Shown here one piece after another: positions 1-7,970 of a stretch of DNA of 64,000 nucleotides (positions are counted from its first letter, which is position 1; each line of letters starts with the position of its first letter). Made by a program: the position numbers and the translations under genes. The stretch comes from Acerihabitans sp047324305 (GTDB lineage: Bacteria > Pseudomonadota > Gammaproteobacteria > Enterobacterales > Enterobacteriaceae). A model generated the notes under the pieces. The model saw only the letters and a list, made by a program, of their open reading frames with translations, did no database searches and was not told where the DNA came from. The stretch lies in assembly GCF_047324305.1 (NCBI RefSeq), contig NZ_CP178740.1, positions 4,030,001 through 4,094,000 on the forward strand. The letters are read 5' to 3'.

Positions 1-852
1 GCGCGCGCGCGCCGACAGCCGGGCGGATAACTGCCGTCCCAAGGGTTCTCCTCCCACCAGGAGCCGGTTGAATCGCCAATCATCCTGCAGATAGGGTAAA
101 AGACATTTGAGCATGGACGGCGTCGACTGGAAAATATCGGGCTGACAGCGCATTAACTGCCACGCAATCTCCTGGACTGAATGCGTTTGCGCATCGTCGA
201 GCAGAAACAATGTCCCGCCGTTGGCCAGCGGCACGGCATACTCCAGGTAGAACATATCAAACGACACCGAGGTTGCCGACAGCCAGCGGGTCTCGCCGCC
301 GGCCTCGAGCAACCGGCTGAAACTGTTGATCAGGTTACTGCACCCCCTATGCGCCACGCTGACCCCTTTCGGCTCGCCCGTGGAGCCGGAGGTATAAATA
401 CGATAAGCCGCCGGCGCCGGATTTTCCGCGGGAACGGGTTTTATCTGCGCAACGGCGCTAAAGGTCGCCACATCAGCCCCGTCCGCGCCGCCGATATGAC
501 CCGCGCGGCTGTCGTAGGTCAACAGGCAGGACGAGGCCGCCAAAATTTTCATCACGCGGCCTGGCGCGGTGCAAATATCCAGCGGGATGTAGGGTACCCC
601 GAGGTAATGGCAGGCCAGCAAGGATGCCATCAGTTCCACACCTCGGGGCAGGCACAGGAGAATGCCGTCCGTTTTGGCGTCCATTTTATGCGCCAGCTGT
701 TGCGCATAATGGCCGGCCATGTGCTGCAACCGGGCGTAGCTGATGGATTGGTCATTCACCACCAGGGCAATAGCCTGCGGAGTGCGCTTCGCCGCGGCCT
801 CGAAGGCATGAATAAAATGCATGTTTCCAGCGCAAGGGGAATTACTCACCAT
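1..852 (-). CDS. Nonribosomal peptide synthetase adenylation domain (5' part, cut by window edge)
   Basis: The reading frame runs open from an ATG at 852 to base 1 (284 codons, no stop). The protein begins almost directly with an amino-acid adenylation domain. The A3 loop YTSGSTGEPKGV lies near residues 151-162, followed by the A4-like SFDMFYLE segment near 213-220, whose Asp normally holds the substrate amino group, and an A5-like GGEPLG near 267-272. The domain would activate an amino acid as its adenylate for loading on a carrier protein. No condensation domain precedes it, so this is an initiation module or a stand-alone A domain. GGAG lies about 8 bases upstream of the ATG. An inverted repeat sits at 890-904. 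The family call is firm; product, substrate and total length are not visible. Confidence 0.85.
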   Translation of the reverse strand, partial: MVSNSPCAGNMHFIHAFEAAAKRTPQAIALVVNDQSISYARLQHMAGHYAQQLAHKMDAKTDGILLCLPRGVELMASLLACHYLGVPYIPLDICTAPGRVMKILAASSCLLTYDSRAGHIGGADGADVATFSAVAQIKPVPAENPAPAAYRIYTSGSTGEPKGVSVAHRGCSNLINSFSRLLEAGGETRWLSATSVSFDMFYLEYAVPLANGGTLFLLDDAQTHSVQEIAWQLMRCQPDIFQSTPSMLKCLLPYLQDDWRFNRLLVGGEPLGRQLSARLSARAR

Positions 853-1405
853 TCTCGAATCTCCATTTCATAATAACGCAGTTAATATCAACGTGATTAA
901 CGTTGTCACACCGATAACGCCGGTTACAACGCTAATCAGCGCTATAATCAGCAATTATAATGTGCAAATTAATAATTATGCTTAATAAAAAATATCGCTG
1001 CCTCCTTAAATGCCCGCCTGCCGGATAAGGGCTATGACACCCTGGCTGCGGCAGGCGTTAATCAGTTATTCACTGAAAACTTAAATGTAAAATGCTATTT
1101 TCACAACCCGGCAGTGGCGGATCGGCCATAATAAATACAAGCTGCTAAAAAAACGTATTCCTGAAAATTTAACGCTAAAAAAATAAGTTAAATGGCGGAA
1201 TAAACCAGCATATGGCAATATTTGTGCTTTTTAAAAAAACATATTAATTAATTAGTATTGGTTTTTATCCACTGCCGGGCTGGTAGTGGGCAAGGCAGGC
1301 TGATGGGCAACCGGCGGGCTTCCCGCCACGGGGCGCCGGATGCGCGGATCGATGATTATTCGTCGCGGCCAGGGCGCCGTTAAGCGGCGCCACCAGCGCC
1401 GGCGC
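853..1405. other. Intergenic region, AT-rich, no gene supported
   Basis: This stretch separates the NRPS start from the end of the sugar operon. Bases 900-1260 are markedly more AT-rich than their surroundings and probably hold the NRPS promoter and upstream control region. A perfect 6-bp hairpin (GGCGGG, loop CTT, CCCGCC, 1313-1327) lies past the end of the sugar operon but has no T-run. A short plus-strand frame ending near 1130 reads like a protein tail but has no start codon; I do not call it. Confidence 0.5.
890..904. promoter_or_regulatory. Inverted repeat upstream of the NRPS gene (candidate operator)
   Basis: AACGT-GATTA-ACGTT forms a perfect 5-bp dyad centred 45 bases upstream of the NRPS start codon, where a regulator could act. 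The regulator is unknown, and a 5-bp dyad can arise by chance in AT-rich DNA. Confidence 0.3.
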
Positions 1406-2359
1406 TTATTGGCAGTCGGCTTTATATTCGTATTTATCGGCTTTTTGACGATCGTTTTCAGTAATGGTCACCAGATCGGTCAGCGTCTGTTTCGGCACCG
1501 GCTTGCCGGCCAGCAGCGCCAGCGCGGTGGTAATGACCGCTTCGCCTTCCTGTTTGGGGTTCTGCGCAATCAACACGTTGATGGTGCCGTTTTTCAGCGC
1601 GCTCACTTCGGCGGTGGCGGCGTCATAGGCCACCACCTTGACTTTTTTCGCCGCGCCCGCCTGGCGCAGGCCGGTTACGGCCCCGATGGCGCCCTGATCG
1701 TTGGTGGAAAATACGCCCGCCAGCCGAGGATGGGCGGAGAGGGTGGAGGTGATGATTTCCGCCGCCTTCTGCGGGTCGTCGCTTTGATACTGCGGGCCGA
1801 GGTAGGTGATGCCGGGATAGGTTTTGATCTGTTCGGCAAAACCTTTTTCACGCGCGTCCTGGGCGCTTGAGCCCGGCGGCTGGGTAATAACCAGCACTTC
1901 GCCTTTGCCGCCGAGCAGCGTATTCATCGCCTCGGCGGCCATTTTACCGCCGCGCTCGTTGTCGGAGATGATTTCCGTCGCCAGGAAACCATTGTCATTG
2001 AGCGTCTGGTCGACGGTCAGCACTTTTGCCCCGCGCGCCGCCAGCTGTTTCATCGGCGCCACCAGGGCCTGCGCATCGGTCGGCACAATCGCGGCCACCG
2101 CCGGCGCGGTCGCCGTAACGGCGTTCACCACCGGGATCTGGCTGTCGGCGGCAAACTGATCGGGGGCGGAAACCTGCAGGGTAACGCCCATCTGCCGTGC
2201 TTTTTCCTGCGCGCCGCACTGTAATGCCTGATAAAAGGGACTCCCCTTCACCCCCAGGACCAGCGCGACGGTATGATCTTGTCCGGCGGCCAGGGCGGGA
2301 GGCGCCAGCGCCAGGGTTAAGGTCGATAAAACAGCGAATGCCATGGTGTTACGCATCAT
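1406..2359 (-). CDS. Sugar ABC transporter periplasmic binding protein (RbsB-like, PBP1 family)
   Basis: A 317-residue protein with a Sec signal peptide (hydrophobic residues 5-22, cleavage near ALAAG) followed by a type-1 periplasmic binding fold. Typical RbsB/LsrB-family segments are present: VALVLGVKGSPFYQAL, IVPTDAQALVAPMKQL, and VFSTNDQGAIGAV in the second lobe. It would capture a monosaccharide or similar polyol for the permease and ATPase just upstream in the operon. The start has AAGGGG upstream of a double ATG. It is the last gene of the operon and is separated from the permease by 180 bases holding a strong hairpin. The exact sugar cannot be read from the sequence. Confidence 0.88.
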   Translation of the reverse strand: MMRNTMAFAVLSTLTLALAPPALAAGQDHTVALVLGVKGSPFYQALQCGAQEKARQMGVTLQVSAPDQFAADSQIPVVNAVTATAPAVAAIVPTDAQALVAPMKQLAARGAKVLTVDQTLNDNGFLATEIISDNERGGKMAAEAMNTLLGGKGEVLVITQPPGSSAQDAREKGFAEQIKTYPGITYLGPQYQSDDPQKAAEIITSTLSAHPRLAGVFSTNDQGAIGAVTGLRQAGAAKKVKVVAYDAATAEVSALKNGTINVLIAQNPKQEGEAVITTALALLAGKPVPKQTLTDLVTITENDRQKADKYEYKADCQ

Positions 2360-2441
2360 GATTTCCCCTTAGGAAGTGATTGAAACCTGAGTTGACTGAT
2401 AATAAAACCGTGCCTGCGGGCGGAATGGCGAACCGCGTGGT

Positions 2442-2466
2442 GGCCATGCGCGCACGGCGCATGGCC
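2442..2466 (-). promoter_or_regulatory. Intercistronic hairpin between permease and binding-protein genes
   Basis: GGCCATGCGC and GCGCATGGCC form a perfect 10-bp stem with a 5-base loop, in the only sizeable gap of the operon (2360-2539). No T-run follows. Such a structure between transporter cistrons commonly protects or partly ends upstream mRNA and so sets the ratio of binding protein to membrane components. That role is inferred here. Confidence 0.5.
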
Positions 2467-2539
2467 ATGGCGTGCGAAACCCCGGCCCTTCCTATTCGCG
2501 ACGCAGGTCAGGCAAACGTGCCTGTAGCGTGACCTGCGG

Positions 2540-3592
2540 TTAACGTCGATCCCGGGCCCGGCGTTTGAGCTGATCAATCCAGACCGCCAGGATCAGTACC
2601 ATGCCCATCGCCACGGTTTGCCAAAACGGCGGGATGCCGAGGATGACAAAACCGTTTAGCAGGATAATGGGGATAAACACCCCGATAATGGTTCCGGCGA
2701 CGCTGCCGATGCCGCCGAACAGGCTGGTTCCGCCCAGCACCACGGCGGAGATGGTCGCCAGGTTATCCATGGCGTGGCCGCCGATGGTGGTGGTGGAAAA
2801 ACGCGCGTTGGACATGATGGCGGCCACGCCCGCCAGCGCGCCGGAAATCATGTAAATGGCGACCAGGCGCGCTTTAACATTGATGCCCGCGCGCCGCAGC
2901 GCTTCCAGGTTGGAGCCGACGGCAAAGACATGCAGGCCGAAGCGGGTGAGGTGCAGTACAAAAGCGGCGACGGCCAGCACCGCCACCGCGATCAACACCA
3001 GCACCGGAATACCGGCGACGGCGCCGCCGCCGACCACATCCACCAGCTTTTCCGGCATGGCGCGCACATCGATGCCGCCGGAAAATACCTGCGCCAGCCC
3101 AAGCGCCATGCCGAAGGTGCCGAGGGTGACAATCAGCGCCGGGATTCTGGCCACGGCCACCAGGAAACCGTTGAGCGCGCCCCACAGCAGCCCGGCCGCC
3201 ACCGCCACCAGGCTGCCGGCGGCAATCACGCCCCAGCCGGCGTCAGTGGTGCCGAAGGTATTGCCCGCCTGGCCTGAGAGAGACAGCATCGCCTGGGCGG
3301 AAACCACCGAGGAAAACACCAGAACCGCGCCCACGGATAAATCAATGCCGGCGGCGATGATGACGTAGGTTTGCCCCACCGACAGCACCAGCAAAATGGC
3401 GGCGTTAATGGCGATTTGCGCCAGGTTGTAGGCCGAGCCGAACTGTTCGGGGCGCAGCAGGCCGAACAGCGCGATAAGCGCTATCAGCAGAATAAATATC
3501 CAGCCGCCGCCGATCAGCCGCGCCAGCGTATCACGCGCTCCGGCGGGGTGTTCAGCGCCAGGCGCCGGTTTATTTACTAAGGTTTTGTTCAT
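2540..3592 (-). CDS. Sugar ABC transporter permease (RbsC/BPD_transp_2 family)
   Basis: About 350 residues with many hydrophobic segments typical of RbsC-like inner-membrane permeases, including the motif region AAGIDLSVGAVLVFSSVV and a C-terminal SVAGTIIGVFIPIILLNGFVIL stretch. The frame is open upstream, but the start at 3592 is chosen because its ATG overlaps the TGA of the ATPase gene by 4 bases (ATGA), and residues before it are low-complexity Arg/Gly shadow sequence. It would form the membrane channel with the ATPase at 3589-4359 and binding protein at 1406-2359. Confidence 0.88.
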   Translation of the reverse strand: MNKTLVNKPAPGAEHPAGARDTLARLIGGGWIFILLIALIALFGLLRPEQFGSAYNLAQIAINAAILLVLSVGQTYVIIAAGIDLSVGAVLVFSSVVSAQAMLSLSGQAGNTFGTTDAGWGVIAAGSLVAVAAGLLWGALNGFLVAVARIPALIVTLGTFGMALGLAQVFSGGIDVRAMPEKLVDVVGGGAVAGIPVLVLIAVAVLAVAAFVLHLTRFGLHVFAVGSNLEALRRAGINVKARLVAIYMISGALAGVAAIMSNARFSTTTIGGHAMDNLATISAVVLGGTSLFGGIGSVAGTIIGVFIPIILLNGFVILGIPPFWQTVAMGMVLILAVWIDQLKRRARDRR

Positions 3593-4359
3593 GGCGCCGC
3601 CTCCGCGCTGCCGTAGGTGCCGCTGGTCATGGCCGACACCAGATCTTCCACCCGCAGGCCCTTGGTCGGCATCTGCGCCACGCTTTTGCCCAGGCGCAGC
3701 ACCTCGACCCGGTCGGCGATTTCCAGGACCTGCGGCATATTGTGGCTGATCAAAACCACCGCCAGGCCGGCGTCGCGCACCTGGCGCACCAGTTGCAGTA
3801 CCCGCTCGGTCTGGACGACGCCGAGCGCGGCGGTCGGTTCGTCCATAAAAATCACCCGTCCGGCCCACATGGCGGCGCGGGCAATGGCCACCGACTGGCG
3901 CTGGCCGCCGGACAGCGAGGAAACCGGCACCGACAGCGAGCGCAGATTGACGCCCAGGCGGGCGAACTGTTCCACCGCTTTGCGGCGCATGACGGCGCGG
4001 TTGAGCATGCCCAGCCTGCCCAGCGGGCCGCCGCGCAGTTCCTCGCGGCCTAAAAACAGGTTTTCCACCGGCGTCAGCTCCGGGGCCAGGGCCAGATCCT
4101 GATAGACCGTGGAGATGCCGCTGTCCTGGGCCGCCCCCGGCGAGGCGAACGCCACCTCGCGGCCGTCGATTTTAATCACGCCCTCATCGGGCCGATCGGC
4201 GCCGGAGAGAATTTTCGTCAGCGTTGATTTCCCCGCGCCGTTATCGCCGATCAGGGCGCAGATTTCACCGGGATAGACGCGGAAATCCACGTGCTCCAGC
4301 GCCCTGACGCCGCCGAAGTGTCGGCTGATGGCCACGGCTTCAAGTACCGGGATGGTCAT
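3589..4359 (-). CDS. Sugar ABC transporter ATP-binding protein, single nucleotide-binding domain
   Basis: About 256 residues with one complete ABC domain: Walker A GDNGAGKST (about 38-46), signature LSGGQRQSVAIARA and Walker B VIFMDEPTAAL. RbsA- and XylG-type ATPases are usually tandem double domains of about 500 residues. This one is half-length like FrcA and must work as a homodimer. The start at 4359 (MTIPVLEAV) overlaps the end of the preceding gene by 20 bases with GGAG upstream. A longer in-frame start at 4398 would lie deeper inside that gene and is less likely. Confidence 0.88.
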   Translation of the reverse strand: MTIPVLEAVAISRHFGGVRALEHVDFRVYPGEICALIGDNGAGKSTLTKILSGADRPDEGVIKIDGREVAFASPGAAQDSGISTVYQDLALAPELTPVENLFLGREELRGGPLGRLGMLNRAVMRRKAVEQFARLGVNLRSLSVPVSSLSGGQRQSVAIARAAMWAGRVIFMDEPTAALGVVQTERVLQLVRQVRDAGLAVVLISHNMPQVLEIADRVEVLRLGKSVAQMPTKGLRVEDLVSAMTSGTYGSAEAAP

Positions 4360-4663
4360 TTTCGTGTTTCTCCACCGCAAGACCAATGTTATTGGCAAAC
4401 GCGAACCACTGGTTGTAGGCCGCGCCCGTCAGGCCGGACCAATACTGGAAGGCGGCTTCCGCGTCGGGAAAACTCCACACTTCGACGGTCTCGAAATCAT
4501 GCTGGCCGCGAATATGGTAGCGGCCCATAAACCGCGCGCCGTCGGTCGCCGCCCGATCGGCAAGCGCTTGCCACCGGGCCCGCTTTTCCTGTTGTTCGGC
4601 ATCGGTCAGTAAATACCAGCGCGGGCGCGGGCGGGCATAATGGATCCAAATACTCTCTGACAT
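4340..4663 (-). CDS. Small protein of unknown function, dimeric alpha/beta-barrel type suspected
   Basis: A 107-residue protein preceded by AAGGAG and starting 9 bases after the 245-residue protein gene. It is soluble and rich in Trp, Tyr and Phe (WIHYARPRPRWYLL, VEVWSFPDAEAAFQYW). The spacing of aromatic beta-strands and two helices resembles small ABM/darcynin-like ferredoxin-fold proteins, but I do not recognise a named family with certainty. Its position between enzyme and transporter genes suggests a role in using or sensing the imported sugar. It may be related in fold to its neighbour: both share aromatic strand segments, GRYHIRGQHDFETVEVW here and GRHRLDWAHSWHHLGIWE there. Confidence 0.7.
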   Translation of the reverse strand: MSESIWIHYARPRPRWYLLTDAEQQEKRARWQALADRAATDGARFMGRYHIRGQHDFETVEVWSFPDAEAAFQYWSGLTGAAYNQWFAFANNIGLAVEKHENDHPGT

Positions 4664-4672
4664 AGGGGCTCC

Positions 4673-5410
4673 TTAAGCGCCGGCGGGCAACAGCAGGTCG
4701 GCCAGCGGGCGAACCTTGCCGGTGACGTGGCGTGAGGTGGTGAATTTAAAATCCGCGGCGTCCTGATGGCCGGTAATGGCCCGGGAGACGCTGTCCAGGC
4801 TGTCGGTTTCCCAGATGCCGAGGTGATGCCAGCTATGCGCCCAGTCCAGGCGATGACGGCCGGCGATATTGATATTCAGCGCCAGATCGCCTTTAAACGC
4901 GACGTCGCATTCAGCGTCATATTCCGTGCGTTCGGCGGGCGTCGCCTCGCACCAGGCGTCGTTCCATTCCCACAGCGCCATAAACCCCCAGGGGCGCCGG
5001 ATATCCGCACCGCCGCCGTTCACGGTGGCGAATTCACGCGGACCTAACAGCCACTGCGTGGCGAACAGCCGCGACCAGCCCGCCTGTTCAAGACGTACGG
5101 TTCCCGCCAGCGCGGCGTCAAGCGATGGCGCCTCAAAGGCGCCGGCCATATCCCATTCGTGCAGGGCGCCGCTGTCGAGCGCCGTCGCCGGGAGGGTCTG
5201 GTCGGCCGGCGTAAACATGGCGCGGAAAGACAACAGCCAGCCTTCGCCGCGCAGCTGATCCAGCAGCGTCATCAGCGCCTGATAATGTTGCCGCTGATAC
5301 ACCGCGTCGCCCGCGTCCGTCTGGCGTTTGGCCAAAAATGCCACCACGCAGCGCGCCGAGGTCGACGGCTGGGAAGAGAATACGTCGGTTTCACCGGTCA
5401 GCAGCGTCAT
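4673..5410 (-). CDS. Uncharacterised 245-residue protein of the sugar operon
   Basis: The start at 5410 (MTLLTGETDVF) overlaps the TGA of the BtpA-family gene by 4 bases. The frame extends further upstream only as Arg-rich shadow sequence. The protein looks like two similar halves: residues about 20-130, and about 140-240, which include WGFMALWEWNDAWCEA, GRHRLDWAHSWHHLGIWE and DFKFTTSRHVTGK. The second half holds many His, Trp and Asp residues that could form a ligand or metal site. There is no signal peptide or membrane segment. I do not recognise the family. Tight coupling to BtpA and PfkB genes points to a role in the same sugar pathway. Confidence 0.7.
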   Translation of the reverse strand: MTLLTGETDVFSSQPSTSARCVVAFLAKRQTDAGDAVYQRQHYQALMTLLDQLRGEGWLLSFRAMFTPADQTLPATALDSGALHEWDMAGAFEAPSLDAALAGTVRLEQAGWSRLFATQWLLGPREFATVNGGGADIRRPWGFMALWEWNDAWCEATPAERTEYDAECDVAFKGDLALNINIAGRHRLDWAHSWHHLGIWETDSLDSVSRAITGHQDAADFKFTTSRHVTGKVRPLADLLLPAGA

Positions 5411-6258
5411 TTGCCCTCCCGCACCAGCATCACCGCCTGCATTAACTGCGCCACGCGGCGGGCATCCACCGGTTTCCACCAGGCGCCGTCGTGCTTTAGC
5501 CATTGGCCGATAATGGCGCCGTCGGCCGCGCTGAACAGCGCGGGCACCTGGGCCGGCGACAGGCCGGAACCGACGATTACCGGTAAATTGGTGCCGTTGC
5601 GCACGTCGTTCACCTCGGTCGGTTCGGTGGGCGATCCGGTGCGGGTGCCGGTGGCGATCAGCACATCGGCGTCGAACCATTCCGCGTCGGTGGCCTGCTC
5701 GGCGATGCCGCGGTCGGCGGTAATGGCATGGGCGCCAAACTTGACGTGCACGTCGGCGAAAATGGCGACATCGCGGGCGTCGATCATCGACCGGTAGCGC
5801 ATCGCTTCCGGCGCGGGACCGTTGATAAAGCCCTCATTGGCCACATAGGCGTTGACCCATTGATTGACCCGTACCCAGCGCGCGCCGACCGCCTTGGCGA
5901 TGGCCAGCGCGGGAATGGCGCCGTTGGCCACGCAGGTGATGCCGATGGGCGTCGCCACCGCGGCGCGCACTTCCATGCAGGCGGCGGTCAGCGCGGCCAC
6001 CGTCTCCGGGCCGATATTTTCCGGCCGGCAAAAGGGCAGATCGCTGGCGTTTTCAATAATAATGCCGTCGATGCCGCCCTGCGCCAGGGTTTTGGCGTCG
6101 GCGACGGCGGCGGCGAAAATGTCTTTCATTGCCTGCCCGTTATAACGCGGCGCGCCGGGGAGGGCCTGCAAATGTATGACGCCTATTACCGGTTTTTTTA
6201 CCGGGAACAGCGCGGCAAGCATGTCGGGTTTTTGGGGAAGTACCTGTGGTCCGGCCAT
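5407..6258 (-). CDS. BtpA/SgcQ family TIM-barrel protein
   Basis: The 283-residue product carries the BtpA/SgcQ signature: VIGVIHLQALPGAPRYNG near the N-terminus, GGIDGIIIENASDLPF, IGITCVANGAIPALAIAKA, FADVHVKFGAHAI, and a phosphate-loop-like GLSPAQVPALFSAADGAIIG near the end. Bacterial members such as E. coli SgcQ lie in sugar operons, but their reaction is not settled; the fold resembles TIM-barrel phosphate-binding enzymes. The start at 6258 follows the PfkB stop by one base with GAGAGA upstream; the longer frame is shadow. Next to a PfkB kinase it may act on a phosphorylated sugar, for example as an aldolase or isomerase (inference). Confidence 0.88.
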   Translation of the reverse strand: MAGPQVLPQKPDMLAALFPVKKPVIGVIHLQALPGAPRYNGQAMKDIFAAAVADAKTLAQGGIDGIIIENASDLPFCRPENIGPETVAALTAACMEVRAAVATPIGITCVANGAIPALAIAKAVGARWVRVNQWVNAYVANEGFINGPAPEAMRYRSMIDARDVAIFADVHVKFGAHAITADRGIAEQATDAEWFDADVLIATGTRTGSPTEPTEVNDVRNGTNLPVIVGSGLSPAQVPALFSAADGAIIGQWLKHDGAWWKPVDARRVAQLMQAVMLVREGK

Positions 6259-6259
6259 C

Positions 6260-7192
6260 TTATCTCTCGTCTGTCGGGGCGCGGGCATCGCCATCGGGCA
6301 TGCCGGCGCGTTGATAATGCATAAGCTGTGCGTGGCTGGGGTAGGAGGGCTGCGCGCCCATGCCCCCGCAGCTGTAGGTGGCGGCAAAGACCGCCCGCGT
6401 AAGCGACTGGTGTAGGGATTCGCCCGCCAGGCGCCCGGCGATAAACCATCCGGCCAGGCAATCGCCCGCGCCGGTGGTGTCCACGATGACCGGGTCGAAG
6501 GGTACGCGGGCGCTCACGTCATGAACCGCGGAGACGTAGCGCGCGCCCTGCGGGCCAAGGGTGCACACCACGGCCGTTACGCCCAGCGCCAGCAGCCGCG
6601 CCACGGCGTTATCGCCCAGCTGGCGCAGCGCGCGCTGGTTGCAAAACACCACCTCGGCGCCGGACAGCAGGGGATAGAGGGGTTCCAGACCGCCGGCGAA
6701 GGTGGCGGGCTCCAGGTCAATCGACCACTTGCAGCCGGCCCGGCGGCACTGTTCAATCAGGGGCCACGCCCCCTCGCCGTACACGGCGGTATGCACCCAG
6801 TCGATACCGCGTAAATCGAGGGCCTGCACCCATGCCAGGCTGGGATACAGCGAGACGCCCGGCTCCAGCAGCAGCCGTTTTTCGCCGTGCGGCTCAAGGA
6901 GGATTACGGCGCGGCAGGTCCGTCCGGGCCTTTTGCGGCTGATAATCCGCAGGCCGGATTGTTGCAGGCCCCGCAGCAGGGGATCCGCCACCAGGTCGTC
7001 GCCGGTTTCAACGGCGAGCGTGACGTCCGCGCCCGCCAGGCGGCAGGCCAGGGCGGCGTTGCTCACCACCCCGCCGGCGGACTCGCTGTTGATGCGCGCC
7101 AGGACTTTTTCGTCGGGCTGCGGGATATGATCCATGCCGAAGGTGGTATCCAGGCTGATATCGCCGACAAACAATCCTTTGCCGGCCATCAT
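6260..7192 (-). CDS. PfkB/ribokinase family carbohydrate kinase
   Basis: A 310-residue ribokinase-fold kinase. It has the N-terminal FVGDISLDTTF strand, a glycine pair in ESAGGVVSNAALACRLAGADV, and the C-terminal DTTGAGDCLAGWFIAG motif holding the catalytic base Asp and anion hole. It would phosphorylate the sugar brought in by the ABC transporter with ATP in the cytoplasm. The ATG overlaps the GntR stop (ATGATG), so the two are probably translationally coupled. Substrate specificity within the family cannot be read from the motifs. Confidence 0.9.
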   Translation of the reverse strand: MMAGKGLFVGDISLDTTFGMDHIPQPDEKVLARINSESAGGVVSNAALACRLAGADVTLAVETGDDLVADPLLRGLQQSGLRIISRKRPGRTCRAVILLEPHGEKRLLLEPGVSLYPSLAWVQALDLRGIDWVHTAVYGEGAWPLIEQCRRAGCKWSIDLEPATFAGGLEPLYPLLSGAEVVFCNQRALRQLGDNAVARLLALGVTAVVCTLGPQGARYVSAVHDVSARVPFDPVIVDTTGAGDCLAGWFIAGRLAGESLHQSLTRAVFAATYSCGGMGAQPSYPSHAQLMHYQRAGMPDGDARAPTDER

Positions 7193-7944
7193 GATTTACG
7201 CACCAAATCGATGGTAAAGCTGTAGCGATCGGCGCGGTAATGCACCGTCACATATTCCACCGGGCGCTGGTCCGCGTCGTAGCTCAGGCGCCGGGCGACC
7301 AGGCAGGCGGATCCCCTGGCCACCTGGAGGGCGCGGGACAGTTCGCCGTTGAGCAGGGCGGCGCTGATGGTTTCCTGGCCGCCGACGATGCGGCAGCCGC
7401 ACCGCTGTTCCAGCCAGACATACAGCGACTGGCGGTCAAGGTCGCCGGCCCCGGGCGTCGGGTGATGGACAAAAAGGGCGGGCGACAGCCAGCTGTGGGA
7501 ATACGCCATCGGCATGTCATCGGCTTTTAACAGCCGGGTGGACATAAAGGCTTTTTCGTTGGGCTGCAGGCGCAGGGCGGCGGCAATATCGGCGGGAGGA
7601 ACCGCCATGCGGGCGCCGAGGGTCTGGTAGCCGGCGCTGAAACCGCGCCGCTGCATATCTTCCGCGAAACTCGACATCTGGCTCAGCGGCTGGACCACCT
7701 GCGGCGGCAGCACGATGGAGCCTTTACCTGCGCGGCGGCTGATTAAGCCCTCCTGCTCAAGTTTATCCAGCGCGGTGCGCGCGGTGGTGCGGCTGACCCC
7801 GAACACCTGGTTAAGCAGGGTTTCCGAAGGCAGGGCCTCGCCGGGCTTAAATCCGCCGAATTCGATTTCACGGCGTAATCTGTCTGCGATTTGCCACCAT
7901 AATGGCTGCGGGCCGGAAACAAGCCCATGCTGATCCCAATGCAT
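7189..7944 (-). CDS. GntR-family (HutC/UTRA subfamily) transcriptional regulator, first gene of the sugar operon
   Basis: About 251 residues. The N-terminal winged helix has LRREIEFGGFKPGEALPSE and FGVSRTTARTALDKLEQEG. The C-terminal half is a UTRA effector domain (LSQMSSFAEDMQRRGF, MPMAYSHSWLSP, ending RPVEYVTVHYRADRYSF). The start at 7944 is chosen because upstream in-frame ATGs at 7977 and 7998 lie inside the promoter and operator (7971-8008). The regulator probably represses its own operon, released by a sugar or sugar phosphate. Only weak ribosome-binding sequence (AGAAAG) precedes the chosen ATG. Confidence 0.88.
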   Translation of the reverse strand: MHWDQHGLVSGPQPLWWQIADRLRREIEFGGFKPGEALPSETLLNQVFGVSRTTARTALDKLEQEGLISRRAGKGSIVLPPQVVQPLSQMSSFAEDMQRRGFSAGYQTLGARMAVPPADIAAALRLQPNEKAFMSTRLLKADDMPMAYSHSWLSPALFVHHPTPGAGDLDRQSLYVWLEQRCGCRIVGGQETISAALLNGELSRALQVARGSACLVARRLSYDADQRPVEYVTVHYRADRYSFTIDLVRKS

Positions 7945-7970
7945 GTTTATTCTTTCTGGTTGCCGATAGG

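Noticed and set aside
1..12. GC dinucleotide run at the window start
   Set aside because: It encodes alternating Ala/Arg in the NRPS frame and is too short to be a meaningful repeat.
1010..1130. Plus-strand frame ending in a protein-like tail in the NRPS/sugar-operon gap
   Set aside because: There is no start codon or ribosome-binding site, a stop lies close upstream, and I cannot match it to a family; it may be chance or a very old remnant.
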